A stretch of DNA of 64,000 nucleotides from Cystobasidiopsis lactophilus. Lineage: Eukaryota; Basidiomycota; Agaricostilbomycetes; Agaricostilbales; Chionosphaeraceae. A program made the position numbers and the translations under genes. The stretch is taken from contig BCIO01000007.1 of assembly GCA_001599975.1 (NCBI GenBank), positions 128,595 through 192,594 on the forward strand, written 5' to 3'. The notes below the pieces were generated by a model. It saw nothing but the letters and a program-made list of their open reading frames with translations. It was not told the DNA's origin and did no database searches. Shown piece after piece: positions 33,904 through 45,883 of the stretch (positions are counted from its first letter, which is position 1; the number at the start of each line of letters is the position of its first letter).

Positions 33904-35974
33904 ATGGCAGCTGTTGCCCTAGCATCGTGCGTCGTTGGCTCACAGAGTTGATCCATTGACTCAATCCAGGCGAACAGGGTTCTGCCGGCGCCGAAGCACC
34001 TCGACCAAGCCGCCACCGACTTTGCGCCCGTCGCGGCCGCTCCTCAACGGCGGCGGTCCAGCGTGCCCAAGTACGGCTCAAGGCGAGGGTGGAAGCCAAC
34101 ATCGGAGGCCGACTTTGAGGACGGCGGTGCGTCTGCATGTTCTGCCTTTGGCGATTGGGAATTATTTTGCTGACTGCCAGGCGAACAGGTGCCTACCCGG
34201 AATGCCACGTCGCTCAGTACCCGCTCATGCTGGGCAAGAAGGCGGTGCGTTGTTGGCTCTCTACTCAAGCCATTGGGAAGGAGGGCTCATGGAAGGGTTG
34301 ACGTTCACAGATCTCATCCGGCAACACGATCGCCCTCCAAGTCGACGCCGACGGCAAGGTCCGCTACGATGCATTGGCCAAGCGGGGGCAGCGGGAAGGC
34401 GTGCACGTCCAGTCCTCCTTCAAGGACCTCGTCCCCTTGGCCTTGCGGACCGACGTCAAGAACTCGGAGATGGACCGCCCGACCGAGGACGAGGTGCAGT
34501 CCACCACCGACCGCACCCGCCTGGCGCTCGAGAAGCTCGTCACCGGCAAGATCAAGGCCGCCCAGCCCAAGAACGTGCCGTCGTCCGCCCACGGCAAGGA
34601 GTCCTACATCCGCTACACCTCTGGCGGCGTCAACTCGGACGGCCAGTCCCAGAAGATCATCAAGATGGTCGACGTGGCCGAGGACCCGCTGGAGCCGCCC
34701 AAGTTCAAGCACAAGAAGGTGCCCCGCGGCCCCGGTTCGCCGCCGCCGCCAGTCTTGCGATCACCGCCTCGGCGGGCGACCGCGCAGGACCAAAAGGACT
34801 GGATGATCCCGCCCTGCGTGTCCAACTGGAAGAACAACAAGGGTTACACCATCCCTCTCGACAAGCGCCTCGCCGCCGATGGGCGCGGCCTGCAGGACAT
34901 CCACATCAACGACAAGTTCGCCACCTTCTCCGAGTCGCTCTACATCGCCGACCGCCACGCCCGCGAAGAAGTGCGCCAGCGAGCAGCCATGCAGCAGCGC
35001 ATCGCCGAGAAGGAGAAGGAGGCTAAAGAGGAGACCTTGCGCTTGCTGGCCGCCCGGGCTCGCGAGGAGCGCGGAGGTGCCACCCCGGCCATTGGCGGCG
35101 CAGACCGGGCAGCGATATCCTCAGCGGCCATGCCCAACTTTGGCGGCTATGGTTCGGACTCGGAGGCCGACTCGAGGTCCTCCCGCTCCGGTTCGGAAGA
35201 GCCAGCCTCGCGAGGAGGGGCGCAGTTGCGGGACGTCGACGAGGAGGCAGCTCAGGAGCGCGACCGCATGCGGGCGGAGCGAAGGAAGGAGCGCGAGAGG
35301 GAGCTGCGCATGAATAATATGGGCACGGAAACTCGCGCGCGAGTCATGGCCAGGTAAGATGCCGCCGCCCTCCTTTATCAGCTTCAGGTTCACTGCTGAT
35401 CCATGGTGCCCTTGGGATCTCACAGAGCTCAAAACCGCGACATTTCCGAAAAGGTGGCCTTGGGCCTGGCCAAGCCGACGCTCTCGAAAGAGTCTATGCT
35501 CGACTCGCGCCTCTTCAACCAAGACCAATACTCGACCTCGTTCGGCGAAGAAGACTCTTACAACCTGTACGACAAGCCGCTCTTCCAGGGCTCGTCCGCT
35601 GCGCAGGCCATCTACAAGCCGATGGCGAACGACGCCGGCGACGACGAGGCGTACGGCGGCGGCACGGAGGAGGGCATCCAGGCCGCTATGAAGAACGATC
35701 GCTTCGAGCTTGGCATGGGCAAGTTCGAAGGTGCTGGCGACCAGGAGGTGAGAGGCGCCTTTTGCCGTTTGGTCCTCCTTTGGCTTTGACTGACAATCAC
35801 ACCTGTTCATACTCACAGCGACGAAGTGGTCCCGTCCAATTCGAAAAGGACTCTCAAATGGCCGATCCTTTCGGTGTCGGCGCTTTCTTGGACCAGGCCA
35901 AGCGCAACGTGCAAAAGCGCGGCCTCGACACCGACCCGGGCGAGGGCTCGTCCAAGCGCCGGAGAGATGACTAA
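33904..35974 (+). CDS. PRP45: SNW-domain splicing factor Prp45 / SKIP
   Basis: Prp45 (human SNW1) is part of the activated spliceosome and is also linked to transcription. Exon 1 is MAAVALAS, followed after a gtgcgt intron by NRVLPAPKHLDQAATDFAPV, then VPKYGSRRGWKPTSEADFED, AYPECHVAQYPLMLGKK, TIALQVDADGKVRYDALAK and RPTEDEVQSTTDRTRLALEK. The core has SYIRYTSGGVNSDGQSQKII, LEPPKFKHKKVPRGPGSPPP and the SNWKNNKGYTIPLDKRLAAD motif that names the family. A charged coiled region (RIAEKEKEAKEETLRLLAAR) and the C-terminal DISEKVALGLAKP, DSRLFNQ and YNLYDKPLF follow. It ends in a basic tail (KRRRDD) at 35974. The full SNW domain is intact. Confidence 0.93.
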
Positions 35975-38009
35975 GGGCTCTCCGCTTGGTTGAGCTCTCG
36001 CATTAAGCGGGTGAGTCAGACCCTATCCTCTGTCTGCAAGCCTCTCTGACACACGGCATTGGCCTTGGACACAGAGCTTCAGCCGGCTTCACTTTGCGCT
36101 CGCCTCGCTCCCCTCCTTTCTAGCTGTAGTTTTCCTGTTTTTCTAGCTATCTTTGGACCTCCTTGCAATGCTTTGACAGCGCTACGTACTCGAATAGCTA
36201 CCACATTTGCCCAAGCCAAGTCTGACAGGAAGCCCCCTTTCCTCGAAAATTTCTTGAGCTCTTCCCACGAAGCCGGATTGCGGACATGTTTGCCTCCATG
36301 CGCACAATTGGCCTGACAGGAAGCCATCATATTCTGGAAGGGGAAGGTAGGCAGCTTGGCTGCGCTTTTGGCGTCGAAAATTCTGACTTTGACAGCAGGT
36401 CCGAGAGAGCACCCTCTGATTGTGGCCTCAGAGCCCAGTCGGGCCCAGACCTCGCTGGTCAATGCTTAAGGGCATGGCGCGCGTTACCAGCAATCGCTTG
36501 CACCCTCTGCCTCTGGTCCAAGCCCGCAAGAAGCCTCTCGCCTTTCGCTTGCTCTTTTGTGGCAAAGGCTCTCGCCCCCTTCTTTCGGTTGGCCTTCTCT
36601 TGTGGAAGTCTTCTCCCGTCATTGGTTCTGTCGGCGAAACGTCCCTTCGGGGCCGCTGCTACTTGACGGAGGGCTGTCGAACGAAGGCGTCCTCTTCTCA
36701 CTCAAAGAGTCCTTTCAAGGATGGATGTGCGGTTCCTTGTGCGGCATCCCCAGAGATGACTTCCGTCGACTTCGGTCGGGTCTAGGACGCAAGTCCACTA
36801 TCTCGTCATGCTGGCCCTCCGGCAAAGCACGCTTAGACAGACCAGGGGGTCGCTCGTCGACCTGCGCCACCGTGCCGGACGGGGGAACGCCTCGGCCCGC
36901 TTGCGCTGCTCAGACGAGAGTCTGTTGTGGCGTTTGGCACCGCTGTTACACGCCGTGGCCTTAAGTGGCCCATCCATGTTCTCTCGCTTTCCGCTCGAAG
37001 ATCCTGTGGTCGGTTCAGCTGCGTCACGCATTTGGGCTGCCTGTGCGCCAGTGACTTGCCTCTCCCTAGGGCTCGGGCTTCGACAGAGGACGGGCCTGGC
37101 AAGGTAGTGCGCATCGCTGGGCCGCCACAGAGGAGGGCGACCAGAGGGAACGCTCTCGAGAAGCGCCTGACCTCCAGCTCCACCATTGCTTTCGCCGATC
37201 GGATCATAGGAGTCGCTTCGGATCCTCTAGTCGGCCAACATGGACGGGGGCTGCACCCTGTCATGTTCCAAAGAAGGCTCGCGCGAAGGCTGGCTTTGTC
37301 TTTAATGCGCTGGACCAGAGACGGAGTTTGGGAACAACGTGCAGGGTTCAGCAGCCCATTTTTCATCGCGAGAGTCAGTTCGGTTTTGTCGAGCGACACT
37401 GCTCTTGCTGGGTTCAATGCTTTAGCTCAATTAAACATTGATGCTGGCGGCGGGCGGACGGTTCAAGGAGGGCACATCCGCTTTTCACCGTCAGCAGAAC
37501 TCGATGTGAGTCATCTTCGTTGCTTCCTTGTCCCTTCGATAGCTCAGCCTTGATCACCAGTCGGACTACTGCCGTCCGACTTCCTCTCCTCTTAAGCCCC
37601 TCTTTTCAACGATGATGACTTTAGGTTGTGCTTTCTGCTCAGTACCTCGGTTGGTCTTTCAGACGACTTTGGGAAGAGCCAGCTCGTCATGGAGTTGGGC
37701 CAATCTCTGTCTGATGAAAATAGTATCTTCCTCCTCCTCTCGGCATGGCTTCTCGCTAGATTACATAGCTTGCAATGCCTCTTATTCTCACTCTTTCATC
37801 TGTGGACTGGGCGGCTTTGCGAACTCGATTGGCTGTTGGCGAAGTTCGCGAACTTGCGGCGAGAGAGACAGCGCCTTCTTTCCCGACCTTGGCTAGCTGC
37901 CGACGGGACAAGTTCACCCTGAGAACAATCCACCATGCAAGACTAAGGAAGGTGTATGTACAATGTACGGTATGCGCCACAGAACCCAAGTTTTTGCAAG
38001 CGAGAACCC
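35975..38009. other. Unassigned 2-kb interval
   Basis: Many medium frames occur on both strands with no recognisable motif. On the + strand NALEKRLTSSSTIAFADRII (near 37150) and DDFGKSQLVMELGQSLSDEN (near 37660) look coding-like. A lineage-specific multi-exon gene or a decayed gene is possible, but I cannot model one. Confidence 0.35.
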
Positions 38010-38957
38010 TTAGAACCAAAGAGAGTCGTCGGTGGGGATACCCTGAGCCTCGCAGTGGTCTTGGTACACCTTCCAGAAGGAAAAGACGTCCATGATGCTA
38101 TTACCAATCGTCAGTGAGCACGTAGACTTAGGAGAAAAGCGGATGGACGGAAGCTCACTTGATGAGCGAGTCTAAGGTCGGGAAAGCTCAGCCTTGCCAC
38201 AATGAATGTAGAATGATCAATGTACATACCGTCAGGCTTGAAGAACTCCACGCTGGAGTTGACGATGAAGAGCACTTCGGCGCCGGGTCCGAGGTGAAGA
38301 GTGTGGATGGTGCCGGGCTATTTGCACTTGGCTGAGCTTCTCTTGAAGGGGAGAACGGAGAGCGCTTACAGTCTCGATGACAAGGTCGCCTGGCTTGGCG
38401 ATCCAGTCGTACTCCTCGTCTGCGAAACAATCACCGGACATGAGATTGGACTACGGGGCACGAAAGCAAGCTTCTCACAATACCAAGCACCCTTGATAGT
38501 GACCTACATCGGTGGTTTAGACCGAGTACGTCTAAAAGAAAAGATGGAAGAGACTCACAGCCTGAACCTGGCCTCGGTGGCGGTGGCGGCCCAACATTTG
38601 GTCCTCGTTAGTCGAGTTACGCAGCGCGACGGTGAAGGTGCCGCTGCGGTTTTCGAATCGATAAGGCTTCAACTCCAGGTTGTTGACCCAAGGGCACCAA
38701 GGATGGGATTCGTAGCCCTAACCTCTCGATTATTAGCACGCAGCTCAAAAGGCAGCGAATCGGAGTGAGGATAAACGCACGATGAACCGATCCTCGCCAG
38801 ATCGCTGGTCGGCGATCTTGAGCTCAGCGAGGTCCACCTCGCTCATAGAGGTGGGAGGCCGGGGCGGAGCATCTTTTGACGAGACCTTTTTGAAGCCAAG
38901 CTCGGCATCTTGGCCTTGGAGCTGGAGGGTTTTGGAAGTGACAGTTTGGGTGGCCAT
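38010..38957 (-). CDS. Cupin dioxygenase, 2,4'-dihydroxyacetophenone-dioxygenase-like
   Basis: This cupin resembles 2,4'-dihydroxyacetophenone dioxygenase and acetylacetone-cleaving enzymes, metal-dependent enzymes that split a C-C bond. The ATG at 38957 gives MATQTVTSKTLQLQGQDAEL, then DLAELKIADQRSGEDRFI. Later exons read GYESHPWCPWVNNLELKPYR, FENRSGTFTVALRNSTNEDQ and MLGRHRHRGQVQAVTIKGAW (the HRH metal ligands). Then follow YYEEYDWIAKPGDLVIETPG, TIHTLHLGPGAEVLFIVNSS (third His), VEFFKPDG and FSFWKVYQDHCEAQGIPTDD. The stop TAA lies at 38010-38012. At least four introns are used. Substrate is inferred only. Confidence 0.82.
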
Positions 38958-39749
38958 TGCAAATGAGAGTTAGGTGGTGTTTCGGTGGTAGCAGAGCAAG
39001 AGTAGTAGAGCAAAAGATCAAGGCCTCGGGGGCATTGCGGGACCAGCGCGGAAAATGAGGAGCCCCAATCAGACGGCACGCATTTCGGCAGAGTGGTCCA
39101 AAACTCGTGGCAGATCAGCCTGAGCTGCAGCCGGTTCGCAGGAGCTTGCGCGATCGCCGGTCACTTTAATAGACCGGCGAGGCTACACCGATTTGGTGGC
39201 AAAGTGGCAAATGATGAAGGCGGCTTAAAGGGCTGAGTCGATTCGCTGGTGACGACTTTCTCGGTTTGTCGACTGGTGCGATTCAGAATGGCCAATCGAT
39301 CGTCGAGGCCGTTTGGGACCACTGCCGCGCTGCCGTTGAAGGTTAATGAAATTGATCAATTCCGTCGGCGCCCGCTGCCATCACAACCTTGCCAAGACAT
39401 AACACTTCAACTACCAAAGGGGTAATAGTATCTGCACGATATGAAGCTAGTAAGACAGACTTTCGAGGGGCGCTTAGGCTTATAGATGGTCGGTGGCGAA
39501 AAATGGCCTCTCGACCTGCTGCTTCCTGGGATGCCTTGAGAAAAGTGCCACAGCCGGGTCATTTACTAGATGCCAACGAATACCTATACGGGCGGTACGT
39601 CATGCGTTTCTGGAGGCAGGGGTGTCAGGACCGTTGGCTCGTGAAATGTTCGGCTCACAAAGACTTTGGAAATCTTTCTTGTTCTGCTTCATCCACCTCG
39701 TGACGGACAGTGCAGTTGTTGCACTATCGCTTTTCCCACTCATTGGCCA
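38958..39749. other. Intergenic region with an uncertain 5' exon
   Basis: The left part is the cupin promoter. An open + frame at 39389-39703 (ASRPAASWDALRKVPQPG, DANEYLYGRYVMRFWRQG) could be a 5' exon of the next gene. Confidence 0.35.
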
Positions 39750-40571
39750 ATGGCGATGTTCCGGCGAAAAGCATCTGCTTCGAAAGAGAATATTAGCAAC
39801 TTGGTAAGTAATCTTGAGCGGCCGTTACGAGTTGCTCACCATGCACCCTCTCTCTTCCATTCTCAGATCGTTATCCAACGAACGTCGCTTGAATGCACTT
39901 ACACCTGTCAGCCCAACGACAGCCAAGTAACGATTAAAGCCACAATCACTACGACTAGGCTCTACCAACGACCACCACTCGATGTGGCAGAAGCAGCCTT
40001 ATGGACCCTTGCACCAGAGGCTTGGTTCGCAGAAGACCTATTGTCGAGCCTCGAGCCACCGAAGCTGACCCCAAGAGAGCGTGCCGAGTTCGAGTTCGAT
40101 TCGGAGAGCTGCACCAGCCACATTAAAAGGCGCTTCGCGGAGGCATGCAAACTGCCAAAAGGTCCAATTCGATGCCAATTGGAGAGATCTGTGGCCCGGG
40201 CAGTCAAGAGATTTTGCCGCAATCTCATCGAAACCGCGGAAGATTGGGACAACTATCCAAAGCTCTTCAAGTTTTTGAATCAAAAACCAAAAGGCGACGA
40301 CGACCCGATCCACTTTCTCAATCGCCTCTATGACCAATACACGCCGGCCTCTCCGCCTGCTCCGAAATCGCTCGCACCTGCCAAGTGCCCCGAATCACCG
40401 ATGCAGAAGATGATTCGAAAGTTTAGGAAGATGGCCAAGCAGTCCTACAAACTTGCTCGCAAGGCTCGATCTAGGAAAGCGTGGGAGAAGGGCTGCCGAA
40501 AACTCTGGGTGTTCGCCGAGGGCTTGTTGGCTTCGATGGAGAGTTTGGCGTTGGCTCGTGAGCGCATGTAA
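39750..40571 (+). CDS. Hypothetical protein rich in basic helical segments
   Basis: I do not recognise this protein. From the ATG at 39750 it reads MAMFRRKASASKENISNL. A gtaagt intron (to about 39867) leads to IVIQRTSLECTYTCQPNDSQ, then PPLDVAEAALWTLAPEAWFA, FAEACKLPKGPIRCQLERSV, RAVKRFCRNLIETAEDWDNY, HFLNRLYDQYTPASPPAP and MIRKFRKMAKQSYKLARKAR. The stop is at 40569. The second half is basic and predicted helical. The 5' end is uncertain, since the open frame at 39389 may supply an earlier exon. Confidence 0.5.
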   Translation: MAMFRRKASASKENISNLVSNLERPLRVAHHAPSLFHSQIVIQRTSLECTYTCQPNDSQVTIKATITTTRLYQRPPLDVAEAALWTLAPEAWFAEDLLSSLEPPKLTPRERAEFEFDSESCTSHIKRRFAEACKLPKGPIRCQLERSVARAVKRFCRNLIETAEDWDNYPKLFKFLNQKPKGDDDPIHFLNRLYDQYTPASPPAPKSLAPAKCPESPMQKMIRKFRKMAKQSYKLARKARSRKAWEKGCRKLWVFAEGLLASMESLALARERM

Positions 40572-41098
40572 ACTAAAGACTCCCTGTCTGGCAGCGAGAA
40601 GGCAGCTTTGCATTGTGGATCACGGGCGGGCACAACTGAACATGACCGACTGGTGGCGTCAAAGCTCGAATTGGTCAAATCGATCACAGCTGATCAAGCC
40701 CATGCACTTATAGAGAGTTCTGTAAGTGTCTGGAAAGCACACCAACACAACAGCAAGGTCACTTTTGGGAGCGGCAAGTACATGAGCATGAGCGGGACTT
40801 GAGCATTCTCGGCAATACGATGGCAGATGCGCCATCGCGACTGAAGCAGACTTCATTCACATAGCATAGCAACACAGGACCAGCAGCGGGCAAAGCAAAA
40901 GTCAAGGTCAGTCGGCTCACCTGCTCCAAGCGCTCTTGCTCCCACGCAGTCATCTCGACCTTGTTTGTTGTTTATCAAGCTCGCCCTACTGCCACTCTAT
41001 AGTCTGCTATCTCTGCTTAATCAGCGACTCGACACTGCGCCCAGCCCAGCGCACCTCGTATTTGCGCTGCTTCCCGAGAGCTGGTTTGTTTGTCGAAA
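40572..41098. other. Intergenic region upstream of MIF2
   Basis: No gene is seen in about 530 bases. The right half is pyrimidine-rich, as expected for a promoter and leader. Confidence 0.4.
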
Positions 41099-43197
41099 AT
41101 GGCCAACCGACAGCGCAAGGCCCGCTCGCCCAAGTTTGACGCTCTGGGCGAAGTAGGAAGGTGCGTGAGGCCCTGCGAAAGTAGCCAGGGCTTGCTAAAT
41201 CCAGTGGTCTCCGCAGGATCACCGGCCGAGCGATGCCCACCAATGTCGCCATCAACGACGACGGGACGGAGGATGTGGACGCCTTCTTCGCCTCGCCCAA
41301 GTCCGCAGCGGCAAACAAGAGCGCCGCTAGGCCCGCCCAGAGCTCCTCCCGCAAGAAGGCGGCCGCAGCTGGGAGGCGGCAGGACCGCCCTGACAAGAGC
41401 AATGCGCTCGGCGAGGTCGGGCGCAAGACGGGCACAGTCATCCGCGGCGCGCCCAGGGACTCGCAAGGATTCGAGGACATTGCCGCCTTCTACAGATCGC
41501 CCACCGAGCCCTCCCACACCGCAAAGACAAACCGGACGGCCCAGCGGTCGCCGCCCCTGGCTTCTGGCTCGGACGGCGATGACGCTGGATCCGTCGACTT
41601 CACGCAGCCGACCTCGCCCACTACTAGGAAGGCAGGCAAGGCACCAATCGCGTCAGAGGCGGACGAAGCCAGCATGGACATTGACGGTTCGTTCTTGCCT
41701 TTTCCTTTCAGCGTCGCTATATGCTTATGACGGCTCGCTGGAACAGACACGATTATGGACGACAGTCAACAGTACGACGGCGGCGATAATGACTCCATGA
41801 ACCTCTTCGAAGACCCGGAGGCCACTACAACCACCGCCAGCACCAAGCAGCTCATTCAAGACTCGCCCTCCCCTGTGACCACGCCCGCGAAAGCCGCCTC
41901 CCCGCCTTCAAAACCCAATGCCGCTCCCGCTGCTTCTTCCAACAAGGGCAAGGCCAAAGCAACCGAGACGAGCTTGGAAGAATTCGATGAACAGCCGGAG
42001 CCGGACACTTTTGACTTCGACGCCAGCCTAGACGCCTACACCAACACCAACGTCTTCGATGACGATGTTGGATTCCAAGAAGACGAAGATCCGCAGCCGC
42101 AGCCGGAGATTGACGAGGAAGAGGAGGACGACAGCGAAGACGCCCCGATAGGGCCGCCGAGAAAGCTGACAGCCAGAAAGTCGCTCGCCAGGAAGACTGC
42201 GCCCATCGCCCTGGCCCGCAAGACGGTGACCAGCACACCCAAACAAGGATCGTCGCAAAAGTCGTCGCAAGGCAGCCGGAAGCGCAAGTGGGACTCACAG
42301 GAGCCAGAAGGTGCGTGCTCATCACTTTGGCGGTCCGGAAGAAGGGCTCCGAAGCTCATTTGATTTTTCGGCTTATCACTCTTGCTTGGCAGGCGTTCGA
42401 AGGTCAACACGAGAGCACATTGCCCCATTAGAGTTCTGGCGAAACGAGCGCATCGTCTACTCCCGCCGCCAGTCTGGCCCGCAACCCCACTATGGCATGA
42501 AGGACATCGTCCGCATCCCAAAACAGGACACCAAATCTCTGTCGTCTCACAAGCGCAGTCGGAGTCGCGGTGCGTCCAAGCTAGGCCGCATCAAGGAGGA
42601 AGACGAGAACGGCGAAGATTACGCGGGCTGGGACGACACCACCGACCCGGAGGGCATCGTGTGGGACTACAACACTGGAGAAGAGATCACTCGCCGCATC
42701 GCCTTCACCTCCAAGATGATCCAGACCAAGCCGGCCCCCATCAAACCTGGTAAGCCCAACCAGGGCGAGTATCGGTTCCAAAAGGTGTTCACCGACGGCG
42801 ATTTCATGGCCGGCGGCGTTCTCGAGATCCCGGTCAACCAGAAGAAGCCACTCAAGCCGGCTCGGGACAATACCTACGTGAGCTGGCATTTGCCACCAAT
42901 CCGCGTGTCCGGAGCTCACCCTTTGATCCTGTTTTACAGATGATCTTCTGCTCCAAGGGTGCAGTACGAGTCCTTGTGCACCGGACAACGTTCACCATCG
43001 CAAAGGGTGGCTTCTTTTTGGTCCCGCGGGGTGAGTTTTGCAGATTTGAGGGCTTAAGGTGTCGGCCCCCTCATCTAATTTCGGAACCTCCTTCAGGCAA
43101 CTCATACGAGATCGAGAACATTGGCAACGTCGATGCGCAGCTCGTCTTTTTGCAAGCGCGCGAGATCCGGATCACGGAGGAGCTAGAGGAGGAGTAG
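41099..43197 (+). CDS. MIF2: Kinetochore protein CENP-C / Mif2
   Basis: CENP-C binds CENP-A nucleosomes and recruits the outer kinetochore. The ATG at 41099 gives MANRQRKARSPKFDALGEVG (the N-terminal Mif2 block) and a second copy, SNALGEVGRKTGTVIRGAP. The middle is long and acidic/Ser/Pro-rich (FDEQPEPDTFDFDASLDAY, EEEEDDSEDAP). After an intron the CENP-C motif follows: GVRRSTREHIAPLEFWRNER and IVYSRR. The C-terminal cupin dimerisation domain reads QGEYRFQKVFTDGDFMAGGV, MIFCSKGAVRVLVHRTTFTI, AKGGFFLVPRGNSYEIENIG and AQLVFLQAREIRI. It ends EELEEE at 43197. All expected domains are present in the normal order. Confidence 0.92.
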
Positions 43198-44160
43198 CTT
43201 GACGCTTGCATTTGCCACTGCTTTCCCGCTTACTGCGATCTCTACATGAAGTGCTCCATTCCTTCGTAAGCGCCACCTCTGGCCATAGGTCCGCGCTAGC
43301 TGCCCGTGGACGTAAAAGTGATCTTCCCCCCAAAGCAACCAGCCATGCTAATCGGCCTGAGTCAAATTGCGTTCTGTGGCCTGGTCTTCTGGTGCATTCG
43401 ACAACACAGATGTACAGCGCTAAATATTTGCCAAAATCAGCAGGCGCAAATGCATTTGAATGGGCTCCCGCGAGCGAGGTCTTGTCGTCTGCTGCCTCTG
43501 ACGCCCCAATGCGAATTCCGCCGCCCGATTGGCATGCTGCTACGCAGCTTTCCTTGATGGGCAGATGGAGGTAATAGGCTTTAGCTCTGCTCTTATCTGG
43601 GGTTGCCGTCCCAATCTGCCCTAGCACGACGCGGGCCACGGTGGCGGCGGCCTGCTTGAAACGCAGGACCTTGGTCGCCGTTTCGTTTCGTCCTTGTCTT
43701 CGTGGTGCATCCCCTTGGTTCTGCTGGGCAGAAGAGGAGCTTTGGCCGATTTCTCAGCGGCTAAACGTTGGCTCGATAAGCTGGCGAGAATCCATTGGAA
43801 TCGCCGGCGCTTCCATCCTTACACGGTATAAATGAATCAGGCTCGACCACGCGATTCTGCGATTTCACAGCATTCGGACAAGTGCATAAGCTGCCGCATT
43901 TTTGGACCCTTGCTCCCAACGACGGCTCAACGCTGCCTACCCCATTACCCAAAACTTGCTCGCTCGAGGCAGTCTTCTCACTGGGCCCCTTGCTTCTGTC
44001 AATACCCTTTTTACTGTAGTGACGATAGTTCATCCGGCGTCCGAGTCGCGTCTCTTCGTTTCCAGAACCTCTCTGTCCTCGAAGTTGTACGGCGACTTTC
44101 ACCTACCTTAGCCAGCACTATCTCCACGACTTCTTGAACATCAATCAGCACTTCGCAAAG
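43198..44160. other. Intergenic region, no clear gene
   Basis: About 960 bases contain only short frames. A TATAAAT stretch occurs near 43827, some 330 bases before the next start. Confidence 0.4.
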
Positions 44161-45883
44161 ATGGCGCCAGATCTGACGGAAACCTCGTTTTGGAGCCCAC
44201 TTCTCCCCCTGCTGGATCCAGGCAGCAACATGCCAGAGCCTACGTTCCCGCTTCCGTCAAGGCCTACCAGCTTGCCTCCTATACCCGGATACGACTATTC
44301 AGTAACGACTCATATGTTCCCAGCGGCTTTTCCTCGAACCCGCCGCGGCTCGACTATTCCACGCTCCCAGCGCCAGCCATTCCAGGTCTTCTCTACCACG
44401 CGCGACCGCGACACTGCGACAGACTATGCAGCAGACATCCATACCGCTCAGTCTGAAGCTCCAGTTATCGACATTAACGACAAGGCGGCCTTGGCCGACG
44501 AGACCCCGCTCTGGTCGGTGGCAAACCGCTATCGGCCCAAGAGAGGCAAGAAGTTGTCCGCCAAGGCCATCACTATTGTTACTGTTCATGCGGCGGGAAT
44601 GCACAAGGAGGTGAGTCCCGTCGGCGCAAGCCGCGTTGCCAGATACTAGCTGCCAGATACTAAGGCAAGGAAGGCACAGTCCTGGGAACCAGTTCTTGCC
44701 AGCATCTTAACCGCGCTCCAAGACATGAGTTCTGCTGTAGAAATACGCGAGATTTGGTGCTTGGACATGACTGGCGCGGCGGACTCGTTTCTCTTGAATG
44801 CTGGAGCCCTTGGTCCGATCTGTAGGCCTTTCTTGACTTCTCATCATCGACACCTCCTGACTTTACTACAGACGATGTAAGCTACTTGAGAATGCGGAAG
44901 GCATCCGCGGACCTCATCACGTCTTGTCCAGACCCAAGACATTGGCCGGGACGTCCAAAACTTCATCGTCAAGTAAGTTTTCTTCAAGTTCGCCCCCTTT
45001 GCAGTCATCTCATGCTTCCTCCAGCTACCTTCCAGCTGCCTCTTCGGCCACTCGCGACCCCCCAACTCGCCTACCCAAAACGCCGAACGGAGCAAAACTC
45101 TTGGCCAAGCTGAAAGCGGGCCAAAGGTTTCGAGGGCATACCATTGCTGCGCTGTGAGCTTGTTTGGCGCAATTCTCAAATTTCTGCTGACCGTTATCAA
45201 AAGAGCTCAATCTGGTGGCATCACAGGGCTCATTGAAGTTGTGGCGACCTTTCCTGCTTTGATCCCGGCGGTGGTCGCCTACGATGCGCCTTTGGTGGAC
45301 CAGGACGCCGTGGGTGGAAAAGAGAAGGCAGCCCTGGTGCAAGCCATTTATGCCGCGGGCTGTCTGAGCCGTCCTCATCTCTGGTCCTCGCACGAAGAGG
45401 CGATCGCCGCCATCCGGCACCCCAGGTCTATTTACCGCAGATGGGACCCAGCGATTCGAAAGGCTTTCGAGGAGTTCGCCATCTACCGCCTGCCGGATGG
45501 ACGTGCCATGCTCAAAACGGATCTTGGGGTGGAAGCAGTAAGCCTCTTCTTACTTTCTGTATGATTCGAAGTAACAGACACCTCGTTGCCAGGCCATCTT
45601 TTCGGAGCCTTATGGTCGAGGGTCGCGCAACGGACAAAGACAGCTCAAGCATCTGGCGCCGAGTCTGAAGCTGCACTGGATCATGTGCGATCCAAGGCTC
45701 AGCATCACGACTGCCACCGGCTCAGAGCCTCTCGATTTGATCAAGAGCTCGGCCTGCCCTTACACTGTGGACACTTTGGCCAAGCGAGGCCACTTGGTTG
45801 GGCAAGAGGCTCCGGCGGAGACCGGAAAGAGCACCGCCGCCGCGCTCGACCGGTGGTCTGGCAAACCCAAAAGCAAGTTATGA
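44161..45883 (+). CDS. Peroxisomal alpha/beta-hydrolase with C-terminal SKL
   Basis: This is an alpha/beta-hydrolase of the fungal toxin-biosynthesis/Lpx1-like group. Exon 1 has a Pro-rich N-terminus, then VANRYRPKRGKKLSAKAIT and IVTVHAAGMHKE, the strand and oxyanion region. Next come SWEPVLASILTAL, REIWCLDMTGAADSFLLNAG, TQDIGRDVQNFIV and FRGHTIAALAQSGGITGLIE, with a nucleophile motif AQSGG. Then follow VVAYDAPLVDQ, CLSRPHLWSSHEEAIAAI and FEEFAIYRLPDG, and, near the end, YTVDTLAKRGHLVGQEAPAE (His region). The final residues are KPKSKL and TGA at 45881. SKL is a canonical PTS1 signal, so the enzyme should enter peroxisomes. Activity (lipase, esterase or other) is unknown. Confidence 0.83.

Noticed and set aside
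34374-35357. Long overlapping frames in PRP45 on both strands
   Set aside because: Only one frame carries the SNW motifs; the others are shadows of GC-rich coding sequence.
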